DNA of 51,349 nt. Source: Pseudomonadota bacterium (lineage in GTDB: Bacteria; Pseudomonadota; Gammaproteobacteria; Steroidobacterales; Steroidobacteraceae). Positions 10,735 to 19,680 of the stretch are shown in pieces (the first letter of the stretch is position 1; every line of letters begins with the position of its first letter). The translations under genes were made by a program, and so were the position numbers. Below the pieces are notes generated by a model. The model made no database searches. It saw nothing but the letters and a program-made list of their open reading frames with translations, and was not told the origin of the DNA. The stretch is taken from assembly GCA_021805865.1 (NCBI GenBank), contig JAJZDX010000018.1:1-51349 (forward strand). Direction: 5' to 3'.

Positions 10735-11181
10735 CTACTGGACTAGCTTGGCGCGCACGCGCGCGCTCACCGCGCCCATGTCGGCGCGGCCCTGGGCCTG
10801 GGCTTTGACTGCGGCCATGACCTTGCCCATGTCCTTGACGGAGGCGGCCCCGGTCTGGCCAATGGCCTGGTCTATGAGTGCATCGAGCTCGGAATCACTC
10901 ATCTGCGCCGGCAGATACGCCTGAAGGACCGTGATCTCGGCACTTTCCTTGGCTACGAGATCGGCGCGGCCGCCGGACTCGAACTGCGTGATCGCCTCCT
11001 TGCGCTGCTTGATCATCTTTTCCAGAACCGCAAGAACCTGACCGTCGTCGAGCGTGATGCGCTCGTCGACCTCCCGTTGCTTGATGGCGGCAAGCGCCAT
11101 GCGGACGGTGGCGAGACGCTCCTTGTCACCGGAGCGCATCGCGCTCTTCATGTCCTCGGTGATACGTTCCTTGAGCGTCAT
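10735..11181 (-). CDS. yqeY: GatB/YqeY domain protein
   Basis: A 148-aa cytosolic protein of the YqeY family, homologous to the tRNA-binding tail of GatB. It shows the usual LKERITEDMKSAMRSGDKER start, a central KMIKQRKEAITQFESGGR helix-turn-helix, and a C-terminal MGKVMAAVKAQAQGRADMGA motif. It is taken to interact with tRNA or aminoacylation, but no catalytic role is established. It sits between rpsU and dnaG, with 16 bp to rpsU upstream, the position it holds in Pseudomonas and Xanthomonas. This suggests cotranscription. Confidence 0.95.
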   Translation of the reverse strand: MTLKERITEDMKSAMRSGDKERLATVRMALAAIKQREVDERITLDDGQVLAVLEKMIKQRKEAITQFESGGRADLVAKESAEITVLQAYLPAQMSDSELDALIDQAIGQTGAASVKDMGKVMAAVKAQAQGRADMGAVSARVRAKLVQ

Positions 11182-11197
11182 GACAGAGTGGGAAGCC

Positions 11198-11407
11198 TCA
11201 GCGCGCCGGGCGCAGGCTCTCGCGCGAGATGCGCTTCATGTGGCGCTTGATGGCCGCCGCCTTCTTGCGTTTCCGCTCCTGGGTCGGCTTCTCGTAGAAT
11301 TCCCGCCGGCGCAGCTCGGTGAGAATGCCGGCTTTCTCGCAGGCGCGCTTGAAACGCCGCAAGGCGGCATCGAAATACTCGTTCTCACGGATACGGACGC
11401 TCGGCAT
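11198..11407 (-). CDS. rpsU: 30S ribosomal protein S21
   Basis: A 69-aa basic small-subunit protein. [20 protein letters not shown] and the [18 protein letters not shown] core are diagnostic of S21; the protein ends with a Lys/Arg-rich tail. The ATG at 11407 follows a good AGAGG binding site. It is the first gene of the rpsU-yqeY-dnaG-rpoD block and diverges from tsaD, with 131 bp between start codons holding the promoters for both directions. Confidence 0.98.
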   Translation of the reverse strand: MPSVRIRENEYFDAALRRFKRACEKAGILTELRRREFYEKPTQERKRKKAAAIKRHMKRISRESLRPAR

Positions 11408-11538
11408 CGAAACCTCTGAAAAGTACGGCCGGACCCCACAAGAGCCCCGGGGCACCACTCGAATGCGCCCCCGGGACGGCAAACGGCCGGGACAAATGGG
11501 CCGGCAATTCTAGTAGAGGCGGATGGTAAAGGCAAAAC

Positions 11539-12615
11539 ATGCGGGTGCTGGCGATCGAGTCCTCCTGTGACGAAAGTGCGGCCGCGGTCCTCGATGAGGC
11601 CCGCGGGCTGCTCGCGCACGAGCTTTTCAGCCAGATCGAGCTGCACCGCGCCTTCGGGGGCGTGGTGCCGGAGCTGGCCTCCCGAGACCATGTGCGCAAG
11701 CTCTTGCCCCTCGTGAGGCTGGCCCTGGAGCGCGCCGGCACGGCCCCGGGGGAGCTCTCCGGAGTGGCTTACACCGCCGGCCCCGGGCTGATCGGGGCCT
11801 TGCTCACCGGGGCTGCGCTCGCGCGCAGCCTGGCTTATGCCTGGGGCCGGCCGGCCGTCGCTGTGCACCACCTCGAAGGGCACCTCCTCGCCCCCCTGCT
11901 CGAGCGGGACCCGCCGCCTTTTCCCCATGTGGCGCTTCTGGTCTCGGGGGGCCATACCCAGCTCATCGAGGTGAGCGCCATCGGCCGCTACCGGATCCTC
12001 GGCGATACCCGGGACGATGCAGCCGGGGAGGCGTTCGACAAGACCGCCAAGCTCCTTGGCCTGCCGTATCCCGGAGGGCCTGAGCTGGCGAGGCTGGCGC
12101 GCACCGGCGCAGGCGGGATGTTCCATTTCCCCCGCCCCATGCTCGATCGGCCGGGGCTGGAGTTCAGCTTCTCGGGTCTGAAAACGGCGGTGCTGCATGC
12201 GCTTCGCGGGCGCGAGCTCAACGCGGCGCTGAAGGCGGACGTGGCGCGTGCCGTCGAAGAGGCCATCGTGGATACCCTGGTCGCCAAAGCCGTTCGGGCG
12301 CTCGAGGCCGCCGGTCTCGACACGGTGGTGGTCTCGGGGGGAGTCAGTGCCAATCAGCGGCTGCGCGAAACGCTGGCTGAGGCGGTCGGATGCCGCGGAG
12401 GGCGAGTGTACTATCCACGGATTGAGTTCTGCACCGACAATGCGGCGATGATCGCGGTGGCGGGGCTCGCGCGGTTGAAGGCGGGCGAGCAAAGCGGGCT
12501 CGCGATCGAGGCGCGCGCGCAGTGGCCGCTCGAGTCGCTGGTGCCCGTGACGTCCGCAGCCGAGCTCCCGGATCAGCCCGCGAAATCACGAATGACACAG
12601 AAGGTTGTAAAGTAA
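11539..12615 (+). CDS. tsaD: tRNA N6-threonylcarbamoyladenosine transferase TsaD
   Basis: Transfers the threonylcarbamoyl group from TC-AMP to A37 of ANN-decoding tRNAs, with TsaB and TsaE. The 358-aa protein has the family start [17 protein letters not shown], the metal-binding histidine region [12 protein letters not shown], and the nucleotide-binding [20 protein letters not shown] and [13 protein letters not shown] motifs. The C-terminus (after about residue 335) is a little extended. Its stop at 12613 lies 2 bp before folB, suggesting a tsaD-folB-folK transcript. In Pseudomonas plsY usually lies between tsaD and folB; it is absent here. Confidence 0.97.
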   Translation: MRVLAIESSCDESAAAVLDEARGLLAHELFSQIELHRAFGGVVPELASRDHVRKLLPLVRLALERAGTAPGELSGVAYTAGPGLIGALLTGAALARSLAYAWGRPAVAVHHLEGHLLAPLLERDPPPFPHVALLVSGGHTQLIEVSAIGRYRILGDTRDDAAGEAFDKTAKLLGLPYPGGPELARLARTGAGGMFHFPRPMLDRPGLEFSFSGLKTAVLHALRGRELNAALKADVARAVEEAIVDTLVAKAVRALEAAGLDTVVVSGGVSANQRLRETLAEAVGCRGGRVYYPRIEFCTDNAAMIAVAGLARLKAGEQSGLAIEARAQWPLESLVPVTSAAELPDQPAKSRMTQKVVK

Positions 12616-12617
12616 GC

Positions 12618-13022
12618 ATGACCAGCGCGCTGATTTCAGGTGATCGGATCTTCCTTCGGGGACTGGCCGCCGAGTGCATCATCGGATTCATCGAGTGGGA
12701 GCGGCGCGTCAGGCAGACCGTGGTGGTGGACCTCGAGCTGCCGGTGGACTGCCGCCGCGCCGCGGCCACCGATGATGTGGCCGATACCGTGGACTACAAG
12801 CGGGTCGCCAAGCGCGTGCTGGCCTACATCGAGGCCTCCGAGTTCAAGCTCGTCGAGACGCTGGCGCACCGGCTGGCGCTGTTGCTTCTGGAAGAATTCG
12901 GGGTCGAGTGGGTGCGCGTGTCGCTCAACAAGCCGGGCGCCATCCGCAGCTCGCGCGACGTGGGGGTGGTGATCGAGCGCAGCCGGGCGGACCTGACCGC
13001 CGCGGCGGCGGCGCGGCTCTGA
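12618..13022 (+). CDS. folB: Dihydroneopterin aldolase FolB
   Basis: A 134-aa folate-pathway enzyme that cleaves 7,8-dihydroneopterin to 6-hydroxymethyl-dihydropterin and glycolaldehyde. Recognised by RGLAAECIIGFIEWERR, the DDVADTVDYKRVAKRV segment, SEFKLVETLAHRLA and the C-terminal VSLNKPGAI with the catalytic-site lysine. The ATG at 12618 follows a GTAAG sequence overlapping the tsaD stop. A longer in-frame extension upstream lies inside tsaD and has no homology. It feeds directly into FolK, encoded 6 bp downstream. Confidence 0.95.
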   Translation: MTSALISGDRIFLRGLAAECIIGFIEWERRVRQTVVVDLELPVDCRRAAATDDVADTVDYKRVAKRVLAYIEASEFKLVETLAHRLALLLLEEFGVEWVRVSLNKPGAIRSSRDVGVVIERSRADLTAAAAARL

Positions 13023-13028
13023 GCAGCC

Positions 13029-13529
13029 ATGCCGCAGGTCTATCTCGCCGCCGGCAGCAACGTCGAGCCAGAGCATCATCTCACGATGGCCTCCAGGGAG
13101 CTCGAGATGCACTTCCCGGGCGTACGTTTCTCTCCGTGGTATCGCAATCGCGCGGTCGGGTTCGAAGGCGATGACTTCATCAACTTCGTGGCCGGCTTCC
13201 TCACGGAGCTGGCGGTCGAGGAGGTGGTCGAGAGGTTGCACTTCATCGAGGCGCTGTGCGGCCGTACTCGTGAAGCGCCAAGATGGGCGCCGCGGACCAT
13301 GGATCTCGATGTGCTGCTGTACGGCGATCTGGTCCGCCAGACATCGACGCTGAATCTGCCGCGTCCCGACCTGCTGAAGCGCGCCTACATGCTGGGACCG
13401 CTCGCCGATCTGGCTCCGGACCTCGTTCACCCGACGGAAAGACTTGCGATCGGCGAGCTGTGGCGGCGGTTCGACCGTGCCGCACACCCGCTGGTCCCGG
13501 TGCGGCCGGGCGGGAAAGGCGTCGATTGA
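13029..13529 (+). CDS. folK: 6-hydroxymethyl-7,8-dihydropterin pyrophosphokinase FolK
   Basis: A 166-aa enzyme that pyrophosphorylates the FolB product using ATP, the next step of folate synthesis. Visible signatures are VYLAAGSNVEPEHHL, the substrate-binding YRNRAVGFEGDDFINFVAGF region, and the HPPK signature WAPRTMDLDVLLYGD. The C-terminus contains the usual ADLAPDLVHPTERL segment. It is 6 bp after folB and converges with the pteridine-reductase-like gene, with only a few bases between the stops. Confidence 0.96.
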   Translation: MPQVYLAAGSNVEPEHHLTMASRELEMHFPGVRFSPWYRNRAVGFEGDDFINFVAGFLTELAVEEVVERLHFIEALCGRTREAPRWAPRTMDLDVLLYGDLVRQTSTLNLPRPDLLKRAYMLGPLADLAPDLVHPTERLAIGELWRRFDRAAHPLVPVRPGGKGVD

Positions 13530-13534
13530 CCCCG

Positions 13535-14305
13535 CTACCAGCCGACGCTTCGGCCGCCGTCGACCGCCAGAACCTGCCCCGTGACGAACGGGGCATCGCA
13601 AGCGAAGTAGAGTGCTGCTCGCGCCACGTCGTCCGGCGAGCCGCCGCGCTTGAGCGCCGTGCGGTCGATGATGCGCTTGCGCAGCACTTCGTCCACCCCC
13701 GCTTCCGGCCACATGACCGGTCCCGGCGCGATGGCGTTGACCCGTACCTGGGGGCCCAGCTCGCGGGCGAGCGACTTGGTGAGCATGATCAGGCCCGCCT
13801 TGGCGATGCTGTAGACCGGATGGCGGCGCAGCGGCCGCATGCCGTGAATGTCCACCAGGTTGAGGATCAGCCCGCCGTTCTCGTGCAGCGCGGGCGCCGC
13901 GGCCTGGGCGAGAAACAACGGCGCCTTGAGGTTGGTGCCGATCAGATCGTCCCATGCCCGCTCGCCGATCTCCCCCATCGGGGTGGGGTAGAAGGTCGAG
14001 GCGTTGTTGACCAGGATGTCGAGCCGGCCGAACGCCGCCGTGGCGGTCCGGGCCAGTTGTTCCAGCGAGGCGGTGTCGAGCAGGTCGCAGTGCGTGAGTA
14101 CCGCGGAGCCGGCGCGGGCCTCATTCAGCTCCCCCGCCAGGGTTGTCGCCGCCTCGGCGGAGCTGCGGTAGTGCAGCACGACATTGGCGCCCGCCTCGTG
14201 CAGGGCATGCGCGATGACCGCGCCCAGTCGCCGCGCGCCACCGGTGATCAGAGCCACCTTGCCGGCGAGGGGTTTACGGGAGGCTGCATGTACGGGATCG
14301 GTCAT
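13535..14305 (-). CDS. Pteridine reductase-like short-chain dehydrogenase
   Basis: A 256-aa NADPH-dependent SDR close to PTR1/FolM pteridine reductases, which reduce dihydrobiopterin or dihydrofolate. The cofactor motif TGGARRLG (21-28) has the arginine pair typical of NADPH-using pteridine reductases, and NNAS is at 100-103. The usual catalytic serine position is Asp152 (NLVDIHG), as in PTR1, followed by Tyr165 and Lys169. Its position beside folB and folK supports a pterin role, perhaps tetrahydrofolate or tetrahydromonapterin formation. It diverges from midA, with 26 bp between start codons. Confidence 0.88.
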   Translation of the reverse strand: MTDPVHAASRKPLAGKVALITGGARRLGAVIAHALHEAGANVVLHYRSSAEAATTLAGELNEARAGSAVLTHCDLLDTASLEQLARTATAAFGRLDILVNNASTFYPTPMGEIGERAWDDLIGTNLKAPLFLAQAAAPALHENGGLILNLVDIHGMRPLRRHPVYSIAKAGLIMLTKSLARELGPQVRVNAIAPGPVMWPEAGVDEVLRKRIIDRTALKRGGSPDDVARAALYFACDAPFVTGQVLAVDGGRSVGW

Positions 14306-14331
14306 TGGGCTGCTGCGTGAGGCCTGGGCGT

Positions 14332-15495
14332 ATGGATATTATGATGCCTGCGCTCTCGCCCGAGGAGGAGGAGCATTCGCGCAAGGTGGCGGCCCTGATC
14401 CGCGAGCGCATCCGCGCCGCCGGAGGCTGGCTGTCGTTCGAGGAATTCATGGCGCTGGCGCTTTATGCCCCCGGGCTGGGGTACTACAGCGCCGGTAGCC
14501 TCAAGATCGGCCCCGGCGGGGACTTCGTCACCGCGCCCGAGGTCTCCGACCTCTTCAGCCGCTGCCTGGCCGGGCAGTGTGCCCAGGTGCTCGCCGGCGG
14601 CGGGCAGATCCTGGAGCTCGGAGCCGGCACCGGTCGCATGGCTGCCGCGGTGCTGATGGCGTTGTCCGAGCGTGGCGTGCTGCCCGAGCGCTACGCCATC
14701 CTGGAAGTCAGCGCGGACCTGAGAGACCGGCAGCGCGCCGCGCTCGGCCGGCTTGCGGCTGAGCTGCGCGACCGGGTGGAGTGGCTCGACCGGCTGCCGG
14801 AGCGGCCCCTGGCCGGGATCATCCTGGCCAATGAAGTGCTGGATGCCTTGCCCTGCCGGAGATTCGTCGTGGCGGAGGAAGGCGTGCGGGAACTGGGCGT
14901 GGCAGTGCAGGGTGAGGCCATCGTCGAACGCGAGGGGCCGGCGCAGAGCGCGCTGGCCGACGCCTGCGCCTCGCTGATGAATGAGCTGCCCGAGCCATTG
15001 CCCTCAGGGTATGTCTCCGAAATCTGTCTGCATGCGGCGCCATGGCTGACGGGCATCGCTGACTGTCTGGAGCGCGGCGTGATGCTGTTGTTCGACTACG
15101 GTCTGCCGCGCTCTCATTACTACCACCCGCAGCGCGGGACCGGTACGTTGCGTTGTTATTTCAAGCAACGTGTTCACGACAATCCTTACGTCAATCTCGG
15201 GGTCCAGGACATCACTGCGTGGGTCGATTTTACGCGGGTGGCCGAGGCCGCGGTGGACTGCGGGCTTGACGTCAGCGGCTTTGTGACCCAGGCGGCGTTT
15301 CTCTTGGGCACGGGGGTCGAGGGGCTCGTGGGCGAGGAGGCCGATCCGGTGCAGCACGCGCGCCTCGCCGGCGAGGCGCGCCGCCTGCTGCTGCCCGGTG
15401 AGATGGGCGAGGCGTTCAAGGTGATGGCGCTGACGCGCGGCTTCGATGAGCCGCTTGCGGGCTTTGCGCTGCAGGATTTGCGCAGGTCGTTGTAG
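14332..15495 (+). CDS. MidA/NDUFAF7-like SAM-dependent methyltransferase
   Basis: A class I methyltransferase of the COG1565 family. The N-terminal LSFEEFMALALYAPGLGYY segment and the FVTAPEVSDLFSRCLAGQ motif are diagnostic. The SAM-binding ELGAGTGRMAA is near residue 100, and the NEVLDALPCRRF and DYGLPRSHYYHPQRGTGTL motifs follow. Mitochondrial NDUFAF7 symmetrically dimethylates an arginine of a complex I subunit; bacterial targets are not established. ATG 14332 follows a GAGG sequence; further ATGs at 14341 and 14344 are possible. Length about 387 aa, normal for the family. Confidence 0.92.
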   Translation: MDIMMPALSPEEEEHSRKVAALIRERIRAAGGWLSFEEFMALALYAPGLGYYSAGSLKIGPGGDFVTAPEVSDLFSRCLAGQCAQVLAGGGQILELGAGTGRMAAAVLMALSERGVLPERYAILEVSADLRDRQRAALGRLAAELRDRVEWLDRLPERPLAGIILANEVLDALPCRRFVVAEEGVRELGVAVQGEAIVEREGPAQSALADACASLMNELPEPLPSGYVSEICLHAAPWLTGIADCLERGVMLLFDYGLPRSHYYHPQRGTGTLRCYFKQRVHDNPYVNLGVQDITAWVDFTRVAEAAVDCGLDVSGFVTQAAFLLGTGVEGLVGEEADPVQHARLAGEARRLLLPGEMGEAFKVMALTRGFDEPLAGFALQDLRRSL

Positions 15496-15660
15496 AGTGC
15501 GCGCGCCTCGCCCTGGCCAGGCGCCCCGGGCGGCCGCATGAAGGTGCGAATGTAACGCGCCAACTCGGCGGAACCGACCGGGCCAGGCGGGAAGTACGCC
15601 GCTGATGCGGGAAATGAAAGGTGCGGGAATGCCCTGCAATCACGCCGTCGTTCCATTGCG

Positions 15661-16770
15661 TCATGATTTGCACAGCTGCCGGTCGCGCTCGGCCTTGGGC
15701 TCGTGTGCCAGGCGGCGTGCCGCGGCGTAGAAGCGCGGAAGGCTGCCGTGTTCCTTGCCGAGCAGCCGCTCGAACCCCGGCAGGCAGTTGTAGTAGGTCC
15801 CCACCGAGACGAGGTCGGCATTGTTCATGCCCTGGGCGATCCATTTGTCGTAGACGGGCGAGCGGAACCCCAGGCGGCGCTCAAGCGCGCGGATGTGCCG
15901 CGCCAAGCGTGCGAAGTCGGCTTTCTTTTTCCGCAGCATCTGCCGTGGCGGAATTCCCGAGGCATACACCTTGGCCAGGCGGTTGCGCGTGTGCCTGAGA
16001 AGCGCGGCGAATTGTCGGGCGGCGTCGCTTTCCAGCTCGAACTGCGCAAACCGCTGCGGTTGGTGGCGGTAGGTGAGCCAACGCTTCATTCCGGTATTCT
16101 CGACGGTCATGGCGAACGCTTCGTCGAACCGGGAATCGTTCTCCACATAGAGCAGCTGGTGGGCCAGCTCGTGGAAGATCATCGCTGCCAGCTCTTCGCG
16201 CCCGTATCGCATCATGGTGCTCATGACCGGATCGGGGAGTCTCCCCAGGGTTGAATAGGCGGGCACCCCCTCCACCACGACGTCATAGCCGCGACGCTTC
16301 AGCGCCGTGGCGAAACTCCGGGCGCTCCGCTCGTGGAAATAGCCCCGGTAGGGGACACAGCCGGCGATCGGAAAGCACCACAGCTTGGGATTGACGGAGA
16401 ACTGCGGAGCGGCAACCACGTTCCAGACCACGTAGCGGCGGTGAAGGTTCACGTAAGTGCGATAGCTGTCGTTGTCCGGCAATCTCAGGTGCTGCGAGGC
16501 AAAGCGGCGCGCCTCCCGGACGTAGGCCAGATCTTTGATCAGCGGCTCCGACGCTTGCGGCTCATCGATCACGTCGATGATGGGTTTGCGTGCGTGTAGG
16601 ACGTGCCATTCACCGCTCGCCGCCTGCCACAGGTACGCCGTGCTCGCGCAGCCGGCCAGCGCAGCCAGCGCTGTGGCCACCAGGGCCAGCCGCGCGGCCC
16701 GCAGCCTCGCGCGAGGCGGCTGAATGTGGGGAGCATTCCCGGGAGGGGATGAGGGCGTCTGAGTTACCAT
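15661..16770 (-). CDS. Putative lipoprotein aminopeptidase (COG4324 family)
   Basis: A 369-aa predicted zinc peptidase anchored in the envelope. The N-terminus has a basic stretch, a hydrophobic segment and the lipobox LAGC (Cys41). The metalloprotease motif HELAHQ (His200, Glu201, His204) is followed by DEAFAMTVENTG, a plausible third ligand region. The family (Aminopep, PF10023) is named by homology; its substrate is not defined. ATG 16770 starts 6 bp from the divergent cca start; a much longer upstream frame is only antisense to cca. The 165 bp after its stop, up to midA, contain nothing I recognise. Confidence 0.85.
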   Translation of the reverse strand: MVTQTPSSPPGNAPHIQPPRARLRAARLALVATALAALAGCASTAYLWQAASGEWHVLHARKPIIDVIDEPQASEPLIKDLAYVREARRFASQHLRLPDNDSYRTYVNLHRRYVVWNVVAAPQFSVNPKLWCFPIAGCVPYRGYFHERSARSFATALKRRGYDVVVEGVPAYSTLGRLPDPVMSTMMRYGREELAAMIFHELAHQLLYVENDSRFDEAFAMTVENTGMKRWLTYRHQPQRFAQFELESDAARQFAALLRHTRNRLAKVYASGIPPRQMLRKKKADFARLARHIRALERRLGFRSPVYDKWIAQGMNNADLVSVGTYYNCLPGFERLLGKEHGSLPRFYAAARRLAHEPKAERDRQLCKS

Positions 16771-16776
16771 GCGCTC

Positions 16777-17991
16777 ATGCAAGTGTACTTGGTCGGCGGT
16801 GCAGTGCGGGACCGGCTGCTCGGGCGTCCGGTCAAGGAGCGCGACTGGGTGGTGGTCGGGGCACGCCCGGAGGATCTCGAGCGCCAGGGCTATGTGCCCG
16901 TGGGCCGGGAGTTTCCCGTGTTTCTGCATCCCAAGACTCGCGAGGAGTACGCGCTCGCTCGCCTGGAGCGCAAGGTGGCGCCGGGCTACCGGGGATTTGT
17001 GACCCGATTCTCCCCGGACGTGGCACTGGAAGAGGATCTGCGGCGGCGCGATCTGACCATCAATGCCATGGCAGAGAGCGCTACGGGTGAGATCATCGAC
17101 CCTTACGGGGGAAGACGGGACCTCCAAGCCCGGCTGCTGCGCCACGTGTCGGAAGCTTTCATCGAGGACCCGGTGCGAGTGCTGCGCGTGGCGCGTTTCG
17201 CCGCGCGGTACGCGGAGCTGGGTTTCAGCGTGGCGGAGGAGACCGTTGGGCTGATGCGCCGGATGGCCGAATCCGGGGAACTTTCGGCGCTGGTGCCGGA
17301 GAGGGTCTGGCAGGAGACCGAGCGCGCGCTCGAGGAGGCCCGTCCGGAGGTGTTCTTCGAGACCCTGCGCGAGTGCGGCGCGCTGCGGCTCATTTTTCCC
17401 GAGGTGGACGCTCTCTTCGGGGTCCCGCAGCCGCCGAAGTGGCATCCGGAAGTCGACACCGGCGTGCACGTGATGCTGGCGCTTCGCTGGGCCGCCCGGG
17501 CCGGCCTGCCCTCGACCGCCCGGTTTGCGGTCCTGACGCACGATCTGGGCAAGGCCCTCACCTCGCCCGAGCGCTGGCCGAGCCACCACGGGCACGAGGA
17601 AGGCGGTGTGCCCGCGGTCGAGGCGCTGTGTGCGCGGCTGAAGGTGCCGAACGAATACCGCGACCTGGCGCTGCTCACCGCGCGCTGCCACACCCTGGTG
17701 CACCGTGCGCAGGCGCTGCGGCCGGCCACGACGCTGAAGCTGCTGGAGTCGACGGACGCCTTCCGCCGGCCCGAGCGCTTCGATGAGCTGCTCTCGGCGT
17801 GCGAGGCTGATGCCTGCGGCCGGGCCGGCCTCGAGGCCCAACCCTACCCTCAAGGCCGACACTTGCGCCGCGTACGTGCAGCGGCCGCGGCGGTCAGCCT
17901 GTCGGGCGAGGAGCGCCAGGGGCTTGCGGGCGCCGCGATCGGCGAGAGGCTGCGAGAGAAGCGCCTGGAGGCGATCCAGGCGCTCGAATGA
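16777..17991 (+). CDS. cca: tRNA nucleotidyltransferase (CCA-adding enzyme)
   Basis: Adds or repairs the 3' CCA of tRNAs without a template. The 404-aa protein has the class II nucleotidyltransferase head (VYLVGGAVRDRLLG, then ERDWVVVG), the RRRDLTINAMA motif, the nucleotide-selecting DPVRVLRVARFAARY segment, and an HD-type region (LTHDLGKALT, residues about 250). It is relevant locally because the tRNA at 5657 lacks an encoded CCA. The ATG at 16777 is divergent from the aminopeptidase gene, so both promoters must overlap the opposite coding start. Confidence 0.96.
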   Translation: MQVYLVGGAVRDRLLGRPVKERDWVVVGARPEDLERQGYVPVGREFPVFLHPKTREEYALARLERKVAPGYRGFVTRFSPDVALEEDLRRRDLTINAMAESATGEIIDPYGGRRDLQARLLRHVSEAFIEDPVRVLRVARFAARYAELGFSVAEETVGLMRRMAESGELSALVPERVWQETERALEEARPEVFFETLRECGALRLIFPEVDALFGVPQPPKWHPEVDTGVHVMLALRWAARAGLPSTARFAVLTHDLGKALTSPERWPSHHGHEEGGVPAVEALCARLKVPNEYRDLALLTARCHTLVHRAQALRPATTLKLLESTDAFRRPERFDELLSACEADACGRAGLEAQPYPQGRHLRRVRAAAAAVSLSGEERQGLAGAAIGERLREKRLEAIQALE

Positions 17992-18045
17992 GGCTGCCGG
18001 CCGCTCGCCGGCATCTCATGGCGTGGACAACTGCTGCGCGGGGCG

Positions 18046-18996
18046 TCAGGTCAAGCCAAAGCCCGTGAATCCTCCGGGGGTCGCCGGTGGCGGCGAGAGA
18101 TAGCCCGGCAGGATCTGCGCCATCGTGCGCGGGGTGAGTCCGAGGCGCTCGCACCCGGGGTCGGTGCATACACTGTCGAGAGTGAGCGAGCGGAAGTTGT
18201 CCGTCGTCAACGGCTTGCCGGGCAGCACGCCGAGCAGCGCAGCCTGCAGCCGGCCGATCGGGTCGGGGAGCCTCAGAATCAGGCAGCGAAGGCCCGCCGC
18301 CTGTGCCGTCGTGCGCACGAGCTGCTCGAGGGTCATGATCTGCGGCCCGCAGAGCTCATAGCTCTGGCCGTGGGTCTTGCGGTCGCTCAGCGCGCGAGTG
18401 AAGGCTTCCGCGACATCGTCCACGTATACCGGCGCAAATCGCGCGTGCGCGCGGGCGAGCGGCAGAAAGCCGCCGGAGAGGCGCAGCAGGGCCGCGAACC
18501 GGTTGGTGAGTGAATCGCCGGGGCCGAAGATGACCGAGGGGCGAAAGAGGGTGAAATCGAGGTGTGCGGCGGCTGCGCGGATATGCGCCTCGGCCTCGCC
18601 CTTGGTGCGCAGATAGCGGCTGGGACCGCCGGTATCGGCGCCGAGCGCGCTCATCTGCAAGAGGCGCCGCACCCGTGCGGCCTTCAGGGCAGCGATCAGC
18701 TTCTGCGCGAGCGCCGCGTGCGCCAGCTGGAAAGTGGAATGGCCGTGCTCGTTGAGAATCCCGACCAGGTTGATGACCGCGTCCATGCCGGTGACCAGGC
18801 GGTCGAGCGTTCCCGGATCGTGCACGTTGGCCGTGGCGAGCTCTACCGTGGGCAGCACGCGCAGATGCTCGCCGTGTACGGGATTGCGAGTCGGCACCCT
18901 GAGCCAGTGTCCGTCCCGCGCCAGCCGATTGACGAGGGCGGAGCCGACGAAGCCGGTTCCGCCCAACACGCAGATGTTCATCGGATCACCGGCCAT
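18046..18996 (-). CDS. NDUFA9-like NAD(P)-dependent epimerase (complex I-associated type)
   Basis: A 316-aa extended/atypical SDR. The Rossmann motif VLGGTGFVGSALVNRLA lies at the start, followed by DAVINLVGIL, the SRYLRTKGEAEAHIRAA region replacing the usual YxxxK context, and the family motif FGPGDSLTNRFA. It resembles NDUFA9-like proteins found near respiratory genes; enzymatic activity is unproven. The ATG at 18996 (MAGDPMNICV) has a GGGGAGG binding site 7 nt upstream and is preferred over ATG 18981. It converges with cca. Confidence 0.88.
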   Translation of the reverse strand: MAGDPMNICVLGGTGFVGSALVNRLARDGHWLRVPTRNPVHGEHLRVLPTVELATANVHDPGTLDRLVTGMDAVINLVGILNEHGHSTFQLAHAALAQKLIAALKAARVRRLLQMSALGADTGGPSRYLRTKGEAEAHIRAAAAHLDFTLFRPSVIFGPGDSLTNRFAALLRLSGGFLPLARAHARFAPVYVDDVAEAFTRALSDRKTHGQSYELCGPQIMTLEQLVRTTAQAAGLRCLILRLPDPIGRLQAALLGVLPGKPLTTDNFRSLTLDSVCTDPGCERLGLTPRTMAQILPGYLSPPPATPGGFTGFGLT

Positions 18997-19119
18997 TCGA
19001 CATCCTCCCCGCCATGCAGGTTGAGGTTTGCCCGGCATCTGAGTCGGTCGGCAAAGCATCCGGCCGTCCCGTGGGCATCCATGCGGCGCAGGGACGGTGC
19101 GCCGGACGCTGAATTCTAC

Positions 19120-19148
19120 CCCGGGCCGGCAAAGCCTGCCGGCCCGGG
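19120..19148 (-). terminator. Hairpin downstream of hsp20
   Basis: A perfect 12-bp stem (CCCGGGCCGGCA / TGCCGGCCCGGG) with a 5-nt loop lies 37 bp beyond the hsp20 stop and about 120 bp before the next minus-strand gene. There is no T-tract. It is placed to end the hsp20 transcript or to pause read-through. Confidence 0.6.
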
Positions 19149-19184
19149 TCCGGGACGGGATTCCCTGACCGTCCGGAAGGGGCG

Positions 19185-19619
19185 TCAGGCCGCCTCGACT
19201 TCGATCCGCCTCGCCCGCACCTGCGGTTGCTTGGGGATGGTCACTTCCAGCACGCCATGGGCATGCTTGGCCGTGATCGCATCCGGATTGGCGCCTTCCG
19301 GGAGAGTGAAACGGCGCAGGAACGAGCCGCTGCCGCGTTCCACGCGCTGCCAGCCATTGTGCCGCTGCATCTCGGGCGCGTGCTTCTCGCCGCGGATCGT
19401 CAACACGCCCTTGTCGGCCGTGATATGAATGTCCTTCGGCTCGACACCGGGCACATCGGCCAGCACGACGAAACGCTCGGACTCCTCGCGGATGTCGACC
19501 TGGGGAATCCAGGAGATTTCCGCCCCGGCCGTCGCGCCGGCCTCTGAGGAAAGCGCCTGATCGAGTTGGCGCTGCAGGCGGTCGAAGAGCGTCCAGGGCT
19601 GATAGCGAACAACAGTCAT
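19185..19619 (-). CDS. Hsp20/alpha-crystallin small heat shock protein
   Basis: A 144-aa ATP-independent holdase chaperone of the cytosol. The N-terminal WTLFDRLQRQLDQAL segment precedes the alpha-crystallin domain (VDIREESERFVVLADVPGVE, DIHITADKGVLTIRGEK), and the conserved FTLPEGAN and GVLEVTIPK motif are present. The C-terminal ARRIEVEAA replaces the usual IXI-type tail. The start ATG at 19619 follows TTGGAGG. A sigma-32-like promoter lies about 60-90 bp upstream, which fits heat induction. Confidence 0.95.
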   Translation of the reverse strand: MTVVRYQPWTLFDRLQRQLDQALSSEAGATAGAEISWIPQVDIREESERFVVLADVPGVEPKDIHITADKGVLTIRGEKHAPEMQRHNGWQRVERGSGSFLRRFTLPEGANPDAITAKHAHGVLEVTIPKQPQVRARRIEVEAA

Positions 19620-19680
19620 GATCGAACCTCCAATCTGTAGTGGTGTCAGGCGTTGCCGCCTCGAAATGCCGCTCGGGTCG

